Assembly (NCBI RefSeq): GCF_028464225.1 | Contig: NZ_JAQPCN010000001.1 | Location: forward strand, 868,001-932,000 | Direction: 5' to 3' | DNA: 64,000 bases | DNA from: Zeaxanthinibacter sp. PT1 | GTDB taxonomy: Bacteria; Bacteroidota; Bacteroidia; Flavobacteriales; Flavobacteriaceae | Shown here: positions 52,837 through 62,166 of the stretch, one piece after another | How positions within the stretch are numbered: position 1 is the first letter of the stretch | Layout of the letters: the number at the start of each line of letters is the position of its first letter | Program-made: the position numbers and the translations under genes | Notes under the pieces: generated by a model | Told to the model about the DNA's origin: nothing | The model's input: only the letters and a program-made list of their open reading frames with translations | Database searches by the model: none

Positions 52837-53688
52837 ATGAAGAAGATTTCAGCTCCCATAGTAGATTTTGACAAGTCGGAGATCAAGAACTTGCGGATGC
52901 CCTACGGCGTGGCGTTTCCTTCAAGTCCTAAGACCGGACAATCCTTCTTTATTGGGGATAAGTTTTACATCTTCAATGGTACGGTATGGGTAATGATCCA
53001 GGGAGAGGCGGGACGCGGTATTAAAAGCGCACGTTCTAATGGAGACGGTACATTCACCCTAACCTATACTGACAACACCACCTTTATCTCTGAAGACCTT
53101 TCCGGACCAAGAGGAGCTACTGGAGAGCCTGGTACGCCTGGACCTCCCGGTGCTGATGGTCCTATAGGTCCGCAGGGTCCAAAGGGAGACAAGGGAGATA
53201 CTGGTGCTCAAGGTCCGCAAGGATTACAGGGACCTGCAGGAGCTGACGGTGCAGAAAATGCAGTAGCCTACGGAGCGTGGAACAACATAACTGTTAATAC
53301 CCCTAGCGGTGGTACCAACTCGAATCATTTAGATTACGATAGTGAATGGGGTCTCTATGTGCCCTATCGAAAGATAGGTGACATGGTGTTCTTCAATTTG
53401 GATATCACTTTCGACTTGAACCCGATACCTAACAATACGCTGAATTATCTAGGACATTTTGAGGTAAGTGGATTTAGCGCAGGGGGACCCTTTGAGAGTA
53501 TGCCTGTACAGGTGGTAGCGAGTTTAGATCACCCAGATATTATTGTCAATAACCATTCCTATTTCGATGGTAGCACCCAGAAGATCAAAGGGCAGGTAGT
53601 ATTTGCCGGGTCTTCATCGACCAGTTATGGAGTGTCAAATGTAACCTTAAGACTATCAGGATGGCTCATTGAGGCTGTCGTAATGTAA
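52837..53688 (+). CDS. Tail fibre with collagen-like repeats
   Basis: The 283-residue protein has an N-terminal part (to about residue 85) with [19 protein letters not shown] and [17 protein letters not shown], then a collagen-like stretch of G-X-Y triplets (about 88-132, [26 protein letters not shown] and on), then a C-terminal beta domain. Collagen-like triplets occur in trimeric phage fibres and act as a flexible shaft. The start at 52837 directly follows the previous stop. The last base of its stop overlaps the next start. Confidence 0.85.
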   Translation: MKKISAPIVDFDKSEIKNLRMPYGVAFPSSPKTGQSFFIGDKFYIFNGTVWVMIQGEAGRGIKSARSNGDGTFTLTYTDNTTFISEDLSGPRGATGEPGTPGPPGADGPIGPQGPKGDKGDTGAQGPQGLQGPAGADGAENAVAYGAWNNITVNTPSGGTNSNHLDYDSEWGLYVPYRKIGDMVFFNLDITFDLNPIPNNTLNYLGHFEVSGFSAGGPFESMPVQVVASLDHPDIIVNNHSYFDGSTQKIKGQVVFAGSSSTSYGVSNVTLRLSGWLIEAVVM

Positions 53689-54164
53689 TGGCAAAGAAGA
53701 TATTAAATACCGATGTAGAAGTAGCTGGAAAACTCCGGCTCGATACGATTGAAAATGGCGAAGGAAACTTCATAACGAGGGATTTGGAAGGCGACATCCA
53801 AGAGCGTTCTCCTTCCCAGGTACGTGAGGATATAGGAGCAGTATCGACCCAAGGAGGCACCATCGACGGAAACCTTCAGGTGAACTCTCTGGATATCAAT
53901 ACCGAAGAGGGATACCTAATGACGGATGCCAACGGGCGCGTAGTCTCAGTACAGGTAGATCCTAGCGGTGATAAGAACCACAGGCACTACCAGGGGACTC
54001 CTTCGGATACCTGGACAATAGTGCACAATTTAAATAAACGACCCTCTGTCTTCGTGACGGATTCCGCCGGAACGGTATGCGTGGGGGACATCAATTATAT
54101 TGACCTGAACCAATTAACCATATCCTTTAATGGCGCCTTTAGCGGATACGCCGAATTAAACTAA
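53688..54164 (+). CDS. Short tail-fibre protein with HNLNKxPSV module
   Basis: The 158-residue protein begins [19 protein letters not shown], an attachment-domain type also seen in the large fibre at 55310 (MSKYLIDLEVSGKVISN). It ends with TWTIVHNLNKRPSVFV and NQLTISFNGAFSGYAELN, paralleling the end of the gene at 51772. It is likely a fibre or tip protein, or a short partner that forms a mixed trimer. It shares a base with the previous gene's stop and is 5 bp before the next. Confidence 0.7.
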   Translation: MAKKILNTDVEVAGKLRLDTIENGEGNFITRDLEGDIQERSPSQVREDIGAVSTQGGTIDGNLQVNSLDINTEEGYLMTDANGRVVSVQVDPSGDKNHRHYQGTPSDTWTIVHNLNKRPSVFVTDSAGTVCVGDINYIDLNQLTISFNGAFSGYAELN

Positions 54165-54169
54165 ACCCC

Positions 54170-55300
54170 ATGAAATACCTAGTTAATTTAGACCTTAATA
54201 AGAACCAGCTATTAAACGCTGCGCTTCAAAACCTGGCTTCCCACCCAAGTAGCCCTGTTGTGGGACAAATCTACTGGAACACTACCGACGACGTAGCGTA
54301 TGCGTGGGACGGTTCCCAGTGGCTCAACCCATTCCAGGATACCATCTACAACCATCCGACCTTTACGGCGTTGGATCCAACCCTCTCTGGAGCTAATGTG
54401 CTGGCGAGTTTGGAGACCAATACCGAAGGGCACATCACTGCTGCCACCACCAGGGTACTGACGCTTTCTGATCTGGGATACACTGGAGCTACTGACGCGA
54501 ACAAATACGTACACCCTACCGATGGTGTGGATATGGGTCCCGCACTTACCGGAGCTACCGTAATATCTGATGTGACAGTCAATGCTGAGGGACACGTAAT
54601 TGGATTCGCCACAAGGAACATGACTGCAAGTGATCTGGGCGCGGCGGTTATTGATGACGCTGCAAACAACCTAACGCACACCTGGAGTTCCAGCAAGATC
54701 CAAGCGGAGCTGGATAACATCAGCTCTCAGGTAGCCGGGGCACTGATCTATATCGGTGGATACGATGCCGCAACCAATACCCCTGATTTGGATACCACAC
54801 CTTCGGGTATAGAGAAAGGTAACACCTTTACGGTAACTGCAGACGGTATGTTCTACTCTGCCTCAGTGCAAGCAGGAGATATGCTGATCGCTGAAGTGGA
54901 TAATCCTGCGAGCCTGGCGGATTGGACCGTGGTCAACAAGAACATCCCGGACATCGTTGATGCCTCTACAACTGATAAGGGTATCATCGAGATCGCTACC
55001 CAGGCTGAAGTAGATGCCGGTACCGATACAGTACGTGCGGTAACGCCTGCAACTTTGTCGAGCTATGTGGCGGAAGCCATATCCGGTGGTGCATTTGCTG
55101 CCTCTGTAGGGGATGGATCTAACACCAGCTTCAACGTTACTCACGGACTAGGCACAGAGGATTGCCTGGTGGAAGTGTACGATGCTGTAACCAAAGAAAC
55201 CGTAATTACTGATGTGGACAGGCTCTCTACCTCCCAGGTACAGATCCGAGTAAACGTCGCACCCGCAACCAATGCATTAAGAGTAGTAATCCGAGCTTAA
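54170..55300 (+). CDS. Tail-fibre protein
   Basis: The 376-residue protein starts MKYLVNLDLNKNQLLNAALQN and then has VVGQIYWNTTDDVAYAWDGSQWLNPF, a form common in phage fibre N-termini. Repeated YNHPTF, EGHITAATTRVLTLSDLGYTGATDANKY and EGHVIGFATRN stretches (about residues 62-155) form the fibre shaft repeats, and a C-terminal beta module (TSFNVTHGLGTEDCLVEVYD) resembles the HNLGK-type tip. Role: host recognition or adhesion. Not linked to a receptor. Confidence 0.75.
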   Translation: MKYLVNLDLNKNQLLNAALQNLASHPSSPVVGQIYWNTTDDVAYAWDGSQWLNPFQDTIYNHPTFTALDPTLSGANVLASLETNTEGHITAATTRVLTLSDLGYTGATDANKYVHPTDGVDMGPALTGATVISDVTVNAEGHVIGFATRNMTASDLGAAVIDDAANNLTHTWSSSKIQAELDNISSQVAGALIYIGGYDAATNTPDLDTTPSGIEKGNTFTVTADGMFYSASVQAGDMLIAEVDNPASLADWTVVNKNIPDIVDASTTDKGIIEIATQAEVDAGTDTVRAVTPATLSSYVAEAISGGAFAASVGDGSNTSFNVTHGLGTEDCLVEVYDAVTKETVITDVDRLSTSQVQIRVNVAPATNALRVVIRA

Positions 55301-55309
55301 TAATCGATT

Positions 55310-58300
55310 ATGTCGAAGTACCTGATTGACCTGGAGGTATCCGGGAAAGTAATTTCTAACGAGGGGTTAGACCTGTTCAATACTGACAAGAGCAGGCTAA
55401 CCTCTATCTCCAATGATGAAGTATCTGGAAACAGTATGCTTAAAATCAAGGGGGCTAATTCTATCCACCGGACTGACTTCTATTCATCGTTCCAAGGGGA
55501 GTCCCATTACGCCCGCCTCGAAGGAGGTATGGACGGCGTGGATGGAGCATTGTACCTGTATAGTTTAGATGTCAATGGTACTCGGATAAATACTACGACC
55601 ATAAGGGCAGGGAATTCAACCTTTGGTGGTGATGTAACAATCTCCGGAAATTTAAACCTACTTAAAGGTACTACCAGGATAGTTGATATCGGACACACAA
55701 AGATACGTGACAACAATGCAGATGCGACGATTATAAGTAACAATCAAAGTGGTACAGGTTCTATCTACTTTAGACCACAAGGTGATGGCGCTAGTTCTGG
55801 TCAGGTAAAGATCACAGCATCTGGAACATTAGAGGCTCCGGCATTTAAAAAGAATGATGGAACGTCTGATCAGATCCTTCTCGCTGACGGTACGACCATG
55901 GAAGTCTCATCACTTAATATCGACAGTAAGCTGGATAAGGCAGGAGGCAGTGCAACAGCCTCACTAAATGTGTCAGACGGCTCTACATCAAACATACAAT
56001 GGCACAGGTACAGCTCTCCTGTTGTTGATGGAACCGGAACCGGGGGTGAAGTTGATAATGCCAACGGATTAATAACATTCAATACCCACGCTGGTGAGTA
56101 CGGTCGTCAACTTGCATGGAATGATACTGGCGACGGGTTCTACACCCGGAAATTCACGGCAGGAGTATATTCTTCCTGGAGAAAAATTTGGACGGAAGGA
56201 AGTTTCGATCCATCAACTAAATCAGACGTAGGGCACACGCATACCGTTAGCGAGATTACAGATTTCGACCCCTCACAATATCAAAAACGAGACGGCTCAA
56301 ACTCAATAACGGGGGTTCAGACCTATGGCGCTCTGTGGGAAGGAACGTTACCAGCCCAGGGGACAAGAGTAGCCCTATTTAATATTGGAAACTCAAGCGC
56401 TGCCCACGTCTTAATGACTTCAGCAGAGAACGGACACTATCAGCCGATTGAATTGCTTATCTACCGCTCTTCGGGTGGTCAGATTACAATTATTCGACAA
56501 ACCAAACAGGTTCATGCACACGGCAATGATATCGGATTCACCGTAGATAACACAACTGGAAATATTTACGCCGAGAAAGTCAATCACACCACAGCTAGGA
56601 CGGTTACCATCGCCCACGCTAAAGCCCTAAGAGGTTCATTTAGCGTATTGGACGGTTCCTTGACCGACACAGGATTAGGCGTTGACCAAAGTGCAAGGAC
56701 AGCTATTGCAGATGTTTCAAATCTGCAAACAGTATTAGATGACAAGAGTGACGTAGGACACACCCACCCCGAGTACGGTCTGAAGGCAAGCTCCAATACC
56801 TGGACCAGTATAAACTACTTCGATAACGCTATCGGGCTACGTAATAACCAGTCGTACTCTGGAGGTGCTAATCTTAACTTCATTGGCAGGAAGTCGACCG
56901 ATAAATTCCTCTTCTCCAGGGAGGGGTACGCTAATATAGCTGCCCTTTTGGATGTGTCTCAATTATCGGCAGAACGCAACTACATCCTTCCTGACCAGGG
57001 AGGTACCATAGCACTAACTTCAGATCTTGGAGGGCTTAGTACTTCTGCGGAGTGGGGAAGCATCACCGGAACACTTGCAAACCAGGCGGATCTTTGGAAT
57101 GTGCTGACGCAGATTGATATTGTAGATAACCTGGACGGGACCTATACCTTCACAGATGCACAAGGAGGCACCACGGTTATCGGGGACACCTCAGTATCTA
57201 CCCTGGTCAATAACGGCGATGGCACCTACACGTACACGGACGAGACTGGAGCTACACAGTCTATCGACACCAACGCGTCCAGCAACCCGTATAACAACGC
57301 GATCTCCGGACTTGCTGCTATCAATGTACAGTCGGCTATTGATGAAGTATATGCCGCTATAGGAGATGATCTTGGTAACCACACGGCGACCCAGACGCTT
57401 AACATGGATGGTAACAGCCTTGATAATGTTTCTGAGATTCGCCCTAGTGGGAGATTCAATATTGGAGGTTACGGGGATGGGCAAGGTTTTGGAAACCTAT
57501 ACTCCTTCGGTTTGATGATCGAACCTGTGCGGACGTATGGTCCAATACGCTATTGGAAAATTAGTAACGGGTTAAGTAACGGGCATTTAGAGATCCAGTC
57601 TGAGAATTCAACGAACGAAAATGGATATACAACAGTCGCAACGATAGCTATAGATGGTACACCCGCTGTGTCCACAGACCTTACCACAAAGGCATACGTC
57701 GATGCTGCTGTAGGAGGTGCAGGAGGCGGTGACGCAGGTACATTTGATGGACTGGACAGTACCCAATTCCTTCGCTCGGATGTAGATGACACTTTTGATG
57801 GAAACCTTACTGTTACTGGGGATGTATCAGTATCTGTAAACGGATCAAGTAATTTGAACCCCAGGATCATTGGTGCGGTAGATATGAATGGTTCAGGGGA
57901 AGGGGCTGCTTTCCAGTTTGGTGACGAGTATAATTCCATTGAGAACCAGTACACCTATGGTCTAGCACTGAATTCCTACCATACAATCATTTTCCGCGGA
58001 GGACATAGAACCTTAGGGGGTCGAATGAACTTCCAGGATGCTGGGGGGTGGTATGATCCTGATACCGCAGAATCGGTTAGGTTCCTTTTAACCGGAGCCG
58101 ATGATGGGGTAGCACTGCAGCAAGTGAGTGCTTCTCCTACAGGTACTTCGATGCATCTAAAGAACAGCGCAGGGACCAAGATATGGCAAGTCAACGCTGA
58201 TGGATCCACTACCGCTGATGCTTTCATTAAGTCTGGGGCAACCTCGGATGATGTGCTCCTGGGTGACGGAAGTACTACAAGCCTCGCTGCCATTGGGGGC

Positions 58301-60121
58301 GGAGGGGGAGGAAATGTAACCAAGGTCGGTACTCCGGTGAACAACCAGGTAGGTGTCTGGACTGGAGACGGAACTATTGAAGGAACTCCGGATGTCACTT
58401 ATGACGGATCTCAATTTAAAATCAGCAGAAACAGGACAGGGACCTACAACAAGACTGCTGGCTTTTATGTACCTAACATGGCAAATGGGGATTGGAATGA
58501 GTTCATCTTTGGTAAAGATGAGAGCACTAATGACAGGATCTCACTCGCCTTCAAGCATGTTGCTGCAGGATCTGCAGATAATGAGTTCAAAGCGATCTTT
58601 TACGGAGGCGAAGCTATGACCTTTAATGGGCATGGAACCTTAACTGTAAAAGCTGCTGATACTACTTCATATAAGTATAATAATTCAAACTCAGGGATAG
58701 TACATGCGCCAGACGGAGGGTACTTTTCTACGAGTACTTCAAGTATTACAGGAGCTATAGAAGTTGCTTTACCTGCAGCTACTGAAGGTGCGGCAGATAT
58801 GATATCTTTTGAGGTTCACATTTTTAGGTATACAGGAGGAGCAGGAGGCGGAAAGTCACACAAGTTCATCATACACGGATATAACTATCAAGCTGCAGGA
58901 GGAACCACTTGGGCAAATTGTAATGCCACCCAACTTACCTCTGTCGCTAATGATGAACTTACCGTTAGATTTGGGAATAACGGAACTCAACCTTGCATTT
59001 GGATTGGGGAGACAACTACAGCATGGGAGTATCCACAAGTTCAGGTAATGAATGTAACAGCAGGATATTCTACAAACATCAAGAACTATCTTAGTGATTG
59101 GAGTGTATCTATAACTCCAACTCTAGGGGAGGTAGATGCTACAGCCTCTACAAACCTTACTGCGTCGAGTTCTCTTGAAGGACTCAAACTATCCCAAAGT
59201 GGTAATTATTGGGGGGTGATACCTCATGTTACTTCTGGGGGAACAATAGAGATTGGAAAATACATAGATTTCCATGATACCGACGGAGACACAGGTGATT
59301 ATAGTTATAGAATCACAACAGCACAAAATGAAATATCTTTTCCCAAAAATGTTAAATTCTCTGAAGACAGTGGGGCGGTTGATTTCTATGGCGTAGGCAG
59401 ATTTTATGTTTCCGCAGCATCTCCCTCATACCAAAGAATGGACGCTAGGTCTGATGGAACAGAAGCTAGATTACACTGCTATGGTGTCCCAGAGTCAGGA
59501 ACAGGAGCAACTTCGTTTAAACAAGCATGGTGGGATGGTGGTTCGTATTTAAACGTGACAGCCGTCTCTGGTACTGCGACTTTCGATGCTGCGATTTACG
59601 CTGATAGATTTCAGACATCTAATTCAGGGGATGGCGCAACTCTTTTGACATTCAACAGTGATAGGGCATGGTCATTCTTGCAAGAGGGTTCAGGGTCAGG
59701 TACACGACTAGCCCTTCGAGATTTGACAGGAGGTAAAACCTTTGAGATTCAAAACAATAGTGGTGTAAAGCAATTTGAGTTTTGGACAGGAGGTGGAGTT
59801 GCGTATGCCACGGACTGGACTAACTACTCCGATGAAAGACTTAAATCCGACATTAAACCTCTCACAGGTAAGAAGATGAATGTCGATTGGAAGTCTTACA
59901 CCTTTAAAAAGGAGGATAGGGTAAGGTATGGTGTAATTGCACAAGAGCTTGAAGAACATCATCCTGAGCTAATACGGGTAAGTGACGACGGGATGAAGGC
60001 TGTCTCTTATACCGACCTATTAGTATGCAAAATGGCAGAAAAAGATGAAGAGATAAACACCCTAAATGCGCGAGTAGAAAGGCTAGAAGCTATGGTAGAA
60101 CAGATATTAAACAATAGGTAA
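55310..60121 (+). CDS. Large tail fibre/spike with C-terminal S74 chaperone domain
   Basis: The 1,603-residue protein is a long repetitive fibre, with repeated GATSDDVLLGDGS- and GTSDQILLADGT-like turns, HTHTVSEITDFDPSQYQKRDGS and VGHTHPEYGLKASS segments, and short G-rich hinges. The C-terminal ~115 residues carry an S74-type intramolecular chaperone: YSDERLKSDIKPLTGKK (about 1503-1520, with the Ser-Asp-Glu and Lys of the self-cleavage site), RYGVIAQELEEHHPELI and AVSYTDLLVCKM, followed by a coiled coil. The domain trimerises the fibre and is cleaved off. This is the main receptor-binding candidate. Its stop overlaps the next start by one base. Confidence 0.92.
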   Translation: MSKYLIDLEVSGKVISNEGLDLFNTDKSRLTSISNDEVSGNSMLKIKGANSIHRTDFYSSFQGESHYARLEGGMDGVDGALYLYSLDVNGTRINTTTIRAGNSTFGGDVTISGNLNLLKGTTRIVDIGHTKIRDNNADATIISNNQSGTGSIYFRPQGDGASSGQVKITASGTLEAPAFKKNDGTSDQILLADGTTMEVSSLNIDSKLDKAGGSATASLNVSDGSTSNIQWHRYSSPVVDGTGTGGEVDNANGLITFNTHAGEYGRQLAWNDTGDGFYTRKFTAGVYSSWRKIWTEGSFDPSTKSDVGHTHTVSEITDFDPSQYQKRDGSNSITGVQTYGALWEGTLPAQGTRVALFNIGNSSAAHVLMTSAENGHYQPIELLIYRSSGGQITIIRQTKQVHAHGNDIGFTVDNTTGNIYAEKVNHTTARTVTIAHAKALRGSFSVLDGSLTDTGLGVDQSARTAIADVSNLQTVLDDKSDVGHTHPEYGLKASSNTWTSINYFDNAIGLRNNQSYSGGANLNFIGRKSTDKFLFSREGYANIAALLDVSQLSAERNYILPDQGGTIALTSDLGGLSTSAEWGSITGTLANQADLWNVLTQIDIVDNLDGTYTFTDAQGGTTVIGDTSVSTLVNNGDGTYTYTDETGATQSIDTNASSNPYNNAISGLAAINVQSAIDEVYAAIGDDLGNHTATQTLNMDGNSLDNVSEIRPSGRFNIGGYGDGQGFGNLYSFGLMIEPVRTYGPIRYWKISNGLSNGHLEIQSENSTNENGYTTVATIAIDGTPAVSTDLTTKAYVDAAVGGAGGGDAGTFDGLDSTQFLRSDVDDTFDGNLTVTGDVSVSVNGSSNLNPRIIGAVDMNGSGEGAAFQFGDEYNSIENQYTYGLALNSYHTIIFRGGHRTLGGRMNFQDAGGWYDPDTAESVRFLLTGADDGVALQQVSASPTGTSMHLKNSAGTKIWQVNADGSTTADAFIKSGATSDDVLLGDGSTTSLAAIGGGGGGNVTKVGTPVNNQVGVWTGDGTIEGTPDVTYDGSQFKISRNRTGTYNKTAGFYVPNMANGDWNEFIFGKDESTNDRISLAFKHVAAGSADNEFKAIFYGGEAMTFNGHGTLTVKAADTTSYKYNNSNSGIVHAPDGGYFSTSTSSITGAIEVALPAATEGAADMISFEVHIFRYTGGAGGGKSHKFIIHGYNYQAAGGTTWANCNATQLTSVANDELTVRFGNNGTQPCIWIGETTTAWEYPQVQVMNVTAGYSTNIKNYLSDWSVSITPTLGEVDATASTNLTASSSLEGLKLSQSGNYWGVIPHVTSGGTIEIGKYIDFHDTDGDTGDYSYRITTAQNEISFPKNVKFSEDSGAVDFYGVGRFYVSAASPSYQRMDARSDGTEARLHCYGVPESGTGATSFKQAWWDGGSYLNVTAVSGTATFDAAIYADRFQTSNSGDGATLLTFNSDRAWSFLQEGSGSGTRLALRDLTGGKTFEIQNNSGVKQFEFWTGGGVAYATDWTNYSDERLKSDIKPLTGKKMNVDWKSYTFKKEDRVRYGVIAQELEEHHPELIRVSDDGMKAVSYTDLLVCKMAEKDEEINTLNARVERLEAMVEQILNNR

Positions 60122-60531
60122 TGGCACTGAGTACCGCCTCGAATATAAGTCTCTCACAAGTGATCACTGAGATTGGACTTCCATCCGATTCCTCCCTGGC
60201 AGACTGCATCGCTAATGTGAACTCCAGTGGATGGCATTCCTCGTACTCTGGCAGCAAGGATAGACTATCGAATTTTAGAGGGTACAACCACTCCGCAGGT
60301 GGAACCTACCAGCAGACCACTGCAGCCCGCAGTACCAGTAGCTCCTCTAACGCCTGTAGTATCGGGGAGAGTACGTACTGGATTGATCAAGGGACGAACT
60401 TCGGTAATACCACCAAGATATACCGCACCAGTAGTGGAACGCTCGCCTACTCAGGGTGGTACGCTAAGAGTGGTCAATGGAGGTACTGGAGTGGATCTGC
60501 GTTTACCAGCAGCGGTCTATGTACGCTCTAA
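60121..60531 (+). CDS. Phage tail-tip-like protein with LSNFRGY motif
   Basis: The 136-residue protein starts with LSTASNISLSQVITEIGLPSD (about residues 3-23) and contains KDRLSNFRGYNHSAGG (about 46-61), a segment I know from small tail or fibre-tip proteins of Bacteroidota prophages. The rest is Ser/Thr/Gly-rich with aromatic strands (TYWIDQGTNFGNT, WYAKSGQWRYWSGS). It probably forms part of a fibre tip or an adhesin that decorates the tail. The receptor is unknown. Confidence 0.65.
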   Translation: MALSTASNISLSQVITEIGLPSDSSLADCIANVNSSGWHSSYSGSKDRLSNFRGYNHSAGGTYQQTTAARSTSSSSNACSIGESTYWIDQGTNFGNTTKIYRTSSGTLAYSGWYAKSGQWRYWSGSAFTSSGLCTL

Positions 60532-60548
60532 ATATTTTTCTATAGACC

Positions 60549-60582
60549 TTTGACTCAAACAGAAGAATATTTTGTAATTTTA
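60549..60582 (+). promoter_or_regulatory. Candidate promoter for the lysis cassette
   Basis: TTTG at 60549-60552 and TAATTTTA at 60575-60582, 22 bp apart, resemble the -33/-7 pair (TTTG and TAnnTTTG) except for the final A. It lies in a 136-bp gene-free gap before the holin-like gene, so the cassette may have its own promoter. Confidence 0.4.
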
Positions 60583-60667
60583 CCTCATAAGAAACATTAC
60601 AGGTTCTACACCTCACAGAAACTAAAGTTATACAGAATTAAATTGTGCTATCGCATACTGTATAACT

Positions 60668-60922
60668 ATGTCCATCTCCGAATTCATCCACATCCGAAAC
60701 TTTGCCACGAAGGTTATCTTCTTCCTGGTGGCATGTGCGTTACTGGCGGCGGTATGTTATCCACACATCTTAGAAAAATTCTATCTCAGCGACCGTAAAG
60801 CGGACGACTGGGATTCTACTGATACCATACTGACCAGTCTATCGTTGTGCCTATTTGGTGGTGGGGCTTATTTGAACAGACTAAAAGACACCGGTCTTAA
60901 AATCCTCGAAAAGTTCAAATGA
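60668..60922 (+). CDS. Small two-segment membrane protein, candidate holin
   Basis: The 84-residue protein has two hydrophobic segments (about residues 14-32, VIFFLVACALLAAVC, and 53-68, LTSLSLCLFGGGAYL), separated by a polar loop. Size and layout fit a class II-like holin, and the endolysin-like M15 peptidase is three genes downstream. It overlaps the next gene by 4 bp (ATGA). No family match. Confidence 0.6.
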   Translation: MSISEFIHIRNFATKVIFFLVACALLAAVCYPHILEKFYLSDRKADDWDSTDTILTSLSLCLFGGGAYLNRLKDTGLKILEKFK

Positions 60923-61557
60923 TTAAGCTCGTAAAATCCATCCTCTCCTTTGGAGATCGTGACAGTAAAGACATTAAGAAGGTACGCAACTACCGGATAT
61001 TGGTCCTTTATGCCGCGACCTCGATTTCCTTTTTCTGGAACATGAATAACCAGGCTGTTATCGAAACACTATCGGTTGAAGTACGGGAGCTTACCTACAA
61101 CCTGCACAGGTACAAGGTAGAGAATAAGATGCTGATGATGCGCGAGAGTGCCCTACTAGAGGCTCTGGCAGACATTCCCATTCCGATCTGGGTAAAGGAA
61201 TCCTCAGACAGAGGCTTCATAGTACGGTACGTGAACCGTGCCTACGTGGATGAGTTCTTAAAACCTAGAGGGTACACCTATTTCGATTACATCAACGAGA
61301 CTGACTATGCGGTATGGGACTCCGTTACTGCCAAACAATTTCAATATAACGATTCACTTACCGTCGCCTTGGGAAACGCTACTGCGTTCCCTGAAATGGT
61401 TCCCGACTCCTTAGGGATCCGACGACGATGGATCGTAGGCAAGACGCCTAAAAATTTCCAAGACTCAATCTGGTTCGTTGCAGGGACTGCTGTACGGAAA
61501 GATCCAGACGAAGAATTTAAACCACGTAAACGAAAATACAATGCTAGACAAAGTTAA
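60919..61557 (+). CDS. PAS-like membrane protein in the lysis cassette
   Basis: The 212-residue protein has one membrane segment (about residues 26-42), a short coil with many Met (KMLMMRESALLEAL), and then residues ~80-193 with a PAS-domain look: IPIPIWVKESSDRGFIVRYVNRAY, the YFDYINETDYAVWDS turn, and a closing FVAGTAV strand. PAS domains bind small ligands, heme or flavin, and sense redox, light or metabolites. A PAS-like protein next to a holin and an endolysin is unusual; it could sense the host envelope state to time lysis. Assignment from fold pattern only. Confidence 0.6.
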   Translation: MIKLVKSILSFGDRDSKDIKKVRNYRILVLYAATSISFFWNMNNQAVIETLSVEVRELTYNLHRYKVENKMLMMRESALLEALADIPIPIWVKESSDRGFIVRYVNRAYVDEFLKPRGYTYFDYINETDYAVWDSVTAKQFQYNDSLTVALGNATAFPEMVPDSLGIRRRWIVGKTPKNFQDSIWFVAGTAVRKDPDEEFKPRKRKYNARQS

Positions 61558-61729
61558 ACTATGGGTAGAGAAGACAGGAATGATCGGAGCTGCATGGCTT
61601 GCAATCGCTGCAGCAGCATGGGTCCTAATGGGGGAATTCTACGCGGGAGCTGCTCTCGGGATCTTCGTGTACATCAACTTCAACGTGATCAAGAAGATTG
61701 TGATGGATCAATATAACAAGCTGGTCTGA
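61541..61729 (+). CDS. Small phage membrane protein, 62 aa
   Basis: ATG 61541, 17 bp inside the previous gene, gives 62 residues with two hydrophobic segments (about 14-31, GAAWLAIAAAAWVLMG, and 33-47). It may be a second holin or an antiholin. Its stop shares a base with the M15 peptidase start. Confidence 0.55.
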   Translation: MLDKVKLWVEKTGMIGAAWLAIAAAAWVLMGEFYAGAALGIFVYINFNVIKKIVMDQYNKLV

Positions 61730-62166
61730 TGGTAACCTCCAGGGAATGCATACAGGTCTTCGGCAGACCTACGGTAAAGTTTGAATACGCCCACATGGAA
61801 GTGTACCACACTTCTTTTGAGGAGCGTAAAGCTATACCATGTCTTCCTGAGCGGATCTACATGAACCGGCAGATGGTAAAGCCTTTCCGCCAGGGACTAC
61901 GCAACGCCATCGACCGTGATGTTGCCTGCGAGATCCTTACCTGGGACGGCTGCTTTGTGGTTCGTAAGATGCGCGGCAAGGATGCCTGGTCGCTGCACTC
62001 ATGGGGTATCGCCTTTGATATTAACCGGGAGTGGAACGAGCTGCACCAGAAGCCTACCATGTCACCAGAGCTTGTGAAGTGTTTCACGGATGCTGGCTTT
62101 GAGTGGGGTGGATACTGGGAGGACCCGATAGATGGAATGCATTTTCAATTAGCCAAGATACAATGA
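61729..62166 (+). CDS. M15 family peptidase (L-alanyl-D-glutamate or D-Ala-D-Ala endolysin)
   Basis: The 145-residue protein carries the M15 zinc motif: His90 and Asp97 in SLHSWGIAFDINREW and His138 in DGMHFQL, with AGFEWGGYW at 122-130. The residue spacing matches VanY/M15_4-type peptidoglycan peptidases used by phages as endolysins. There is no signal peptide, so a holin should release it. It is coupled to the small membrane protein upstream (shared base) and overlaps the next gene by 4 bp. Confidence 0.92.
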   Translation: MVTSRECIQVFGRPTVKFEYAHMEVYHTSFEERKAIPCLPERIYMNRQMVKPFRQGLRNAIDRDVACEILTWDGCFVVRKMRGKDAWSLHSWGIAFDINREWNELHQKPTMSPELVKCFTDAGFEWGGYWEDPIDGMHFQLAKIQ

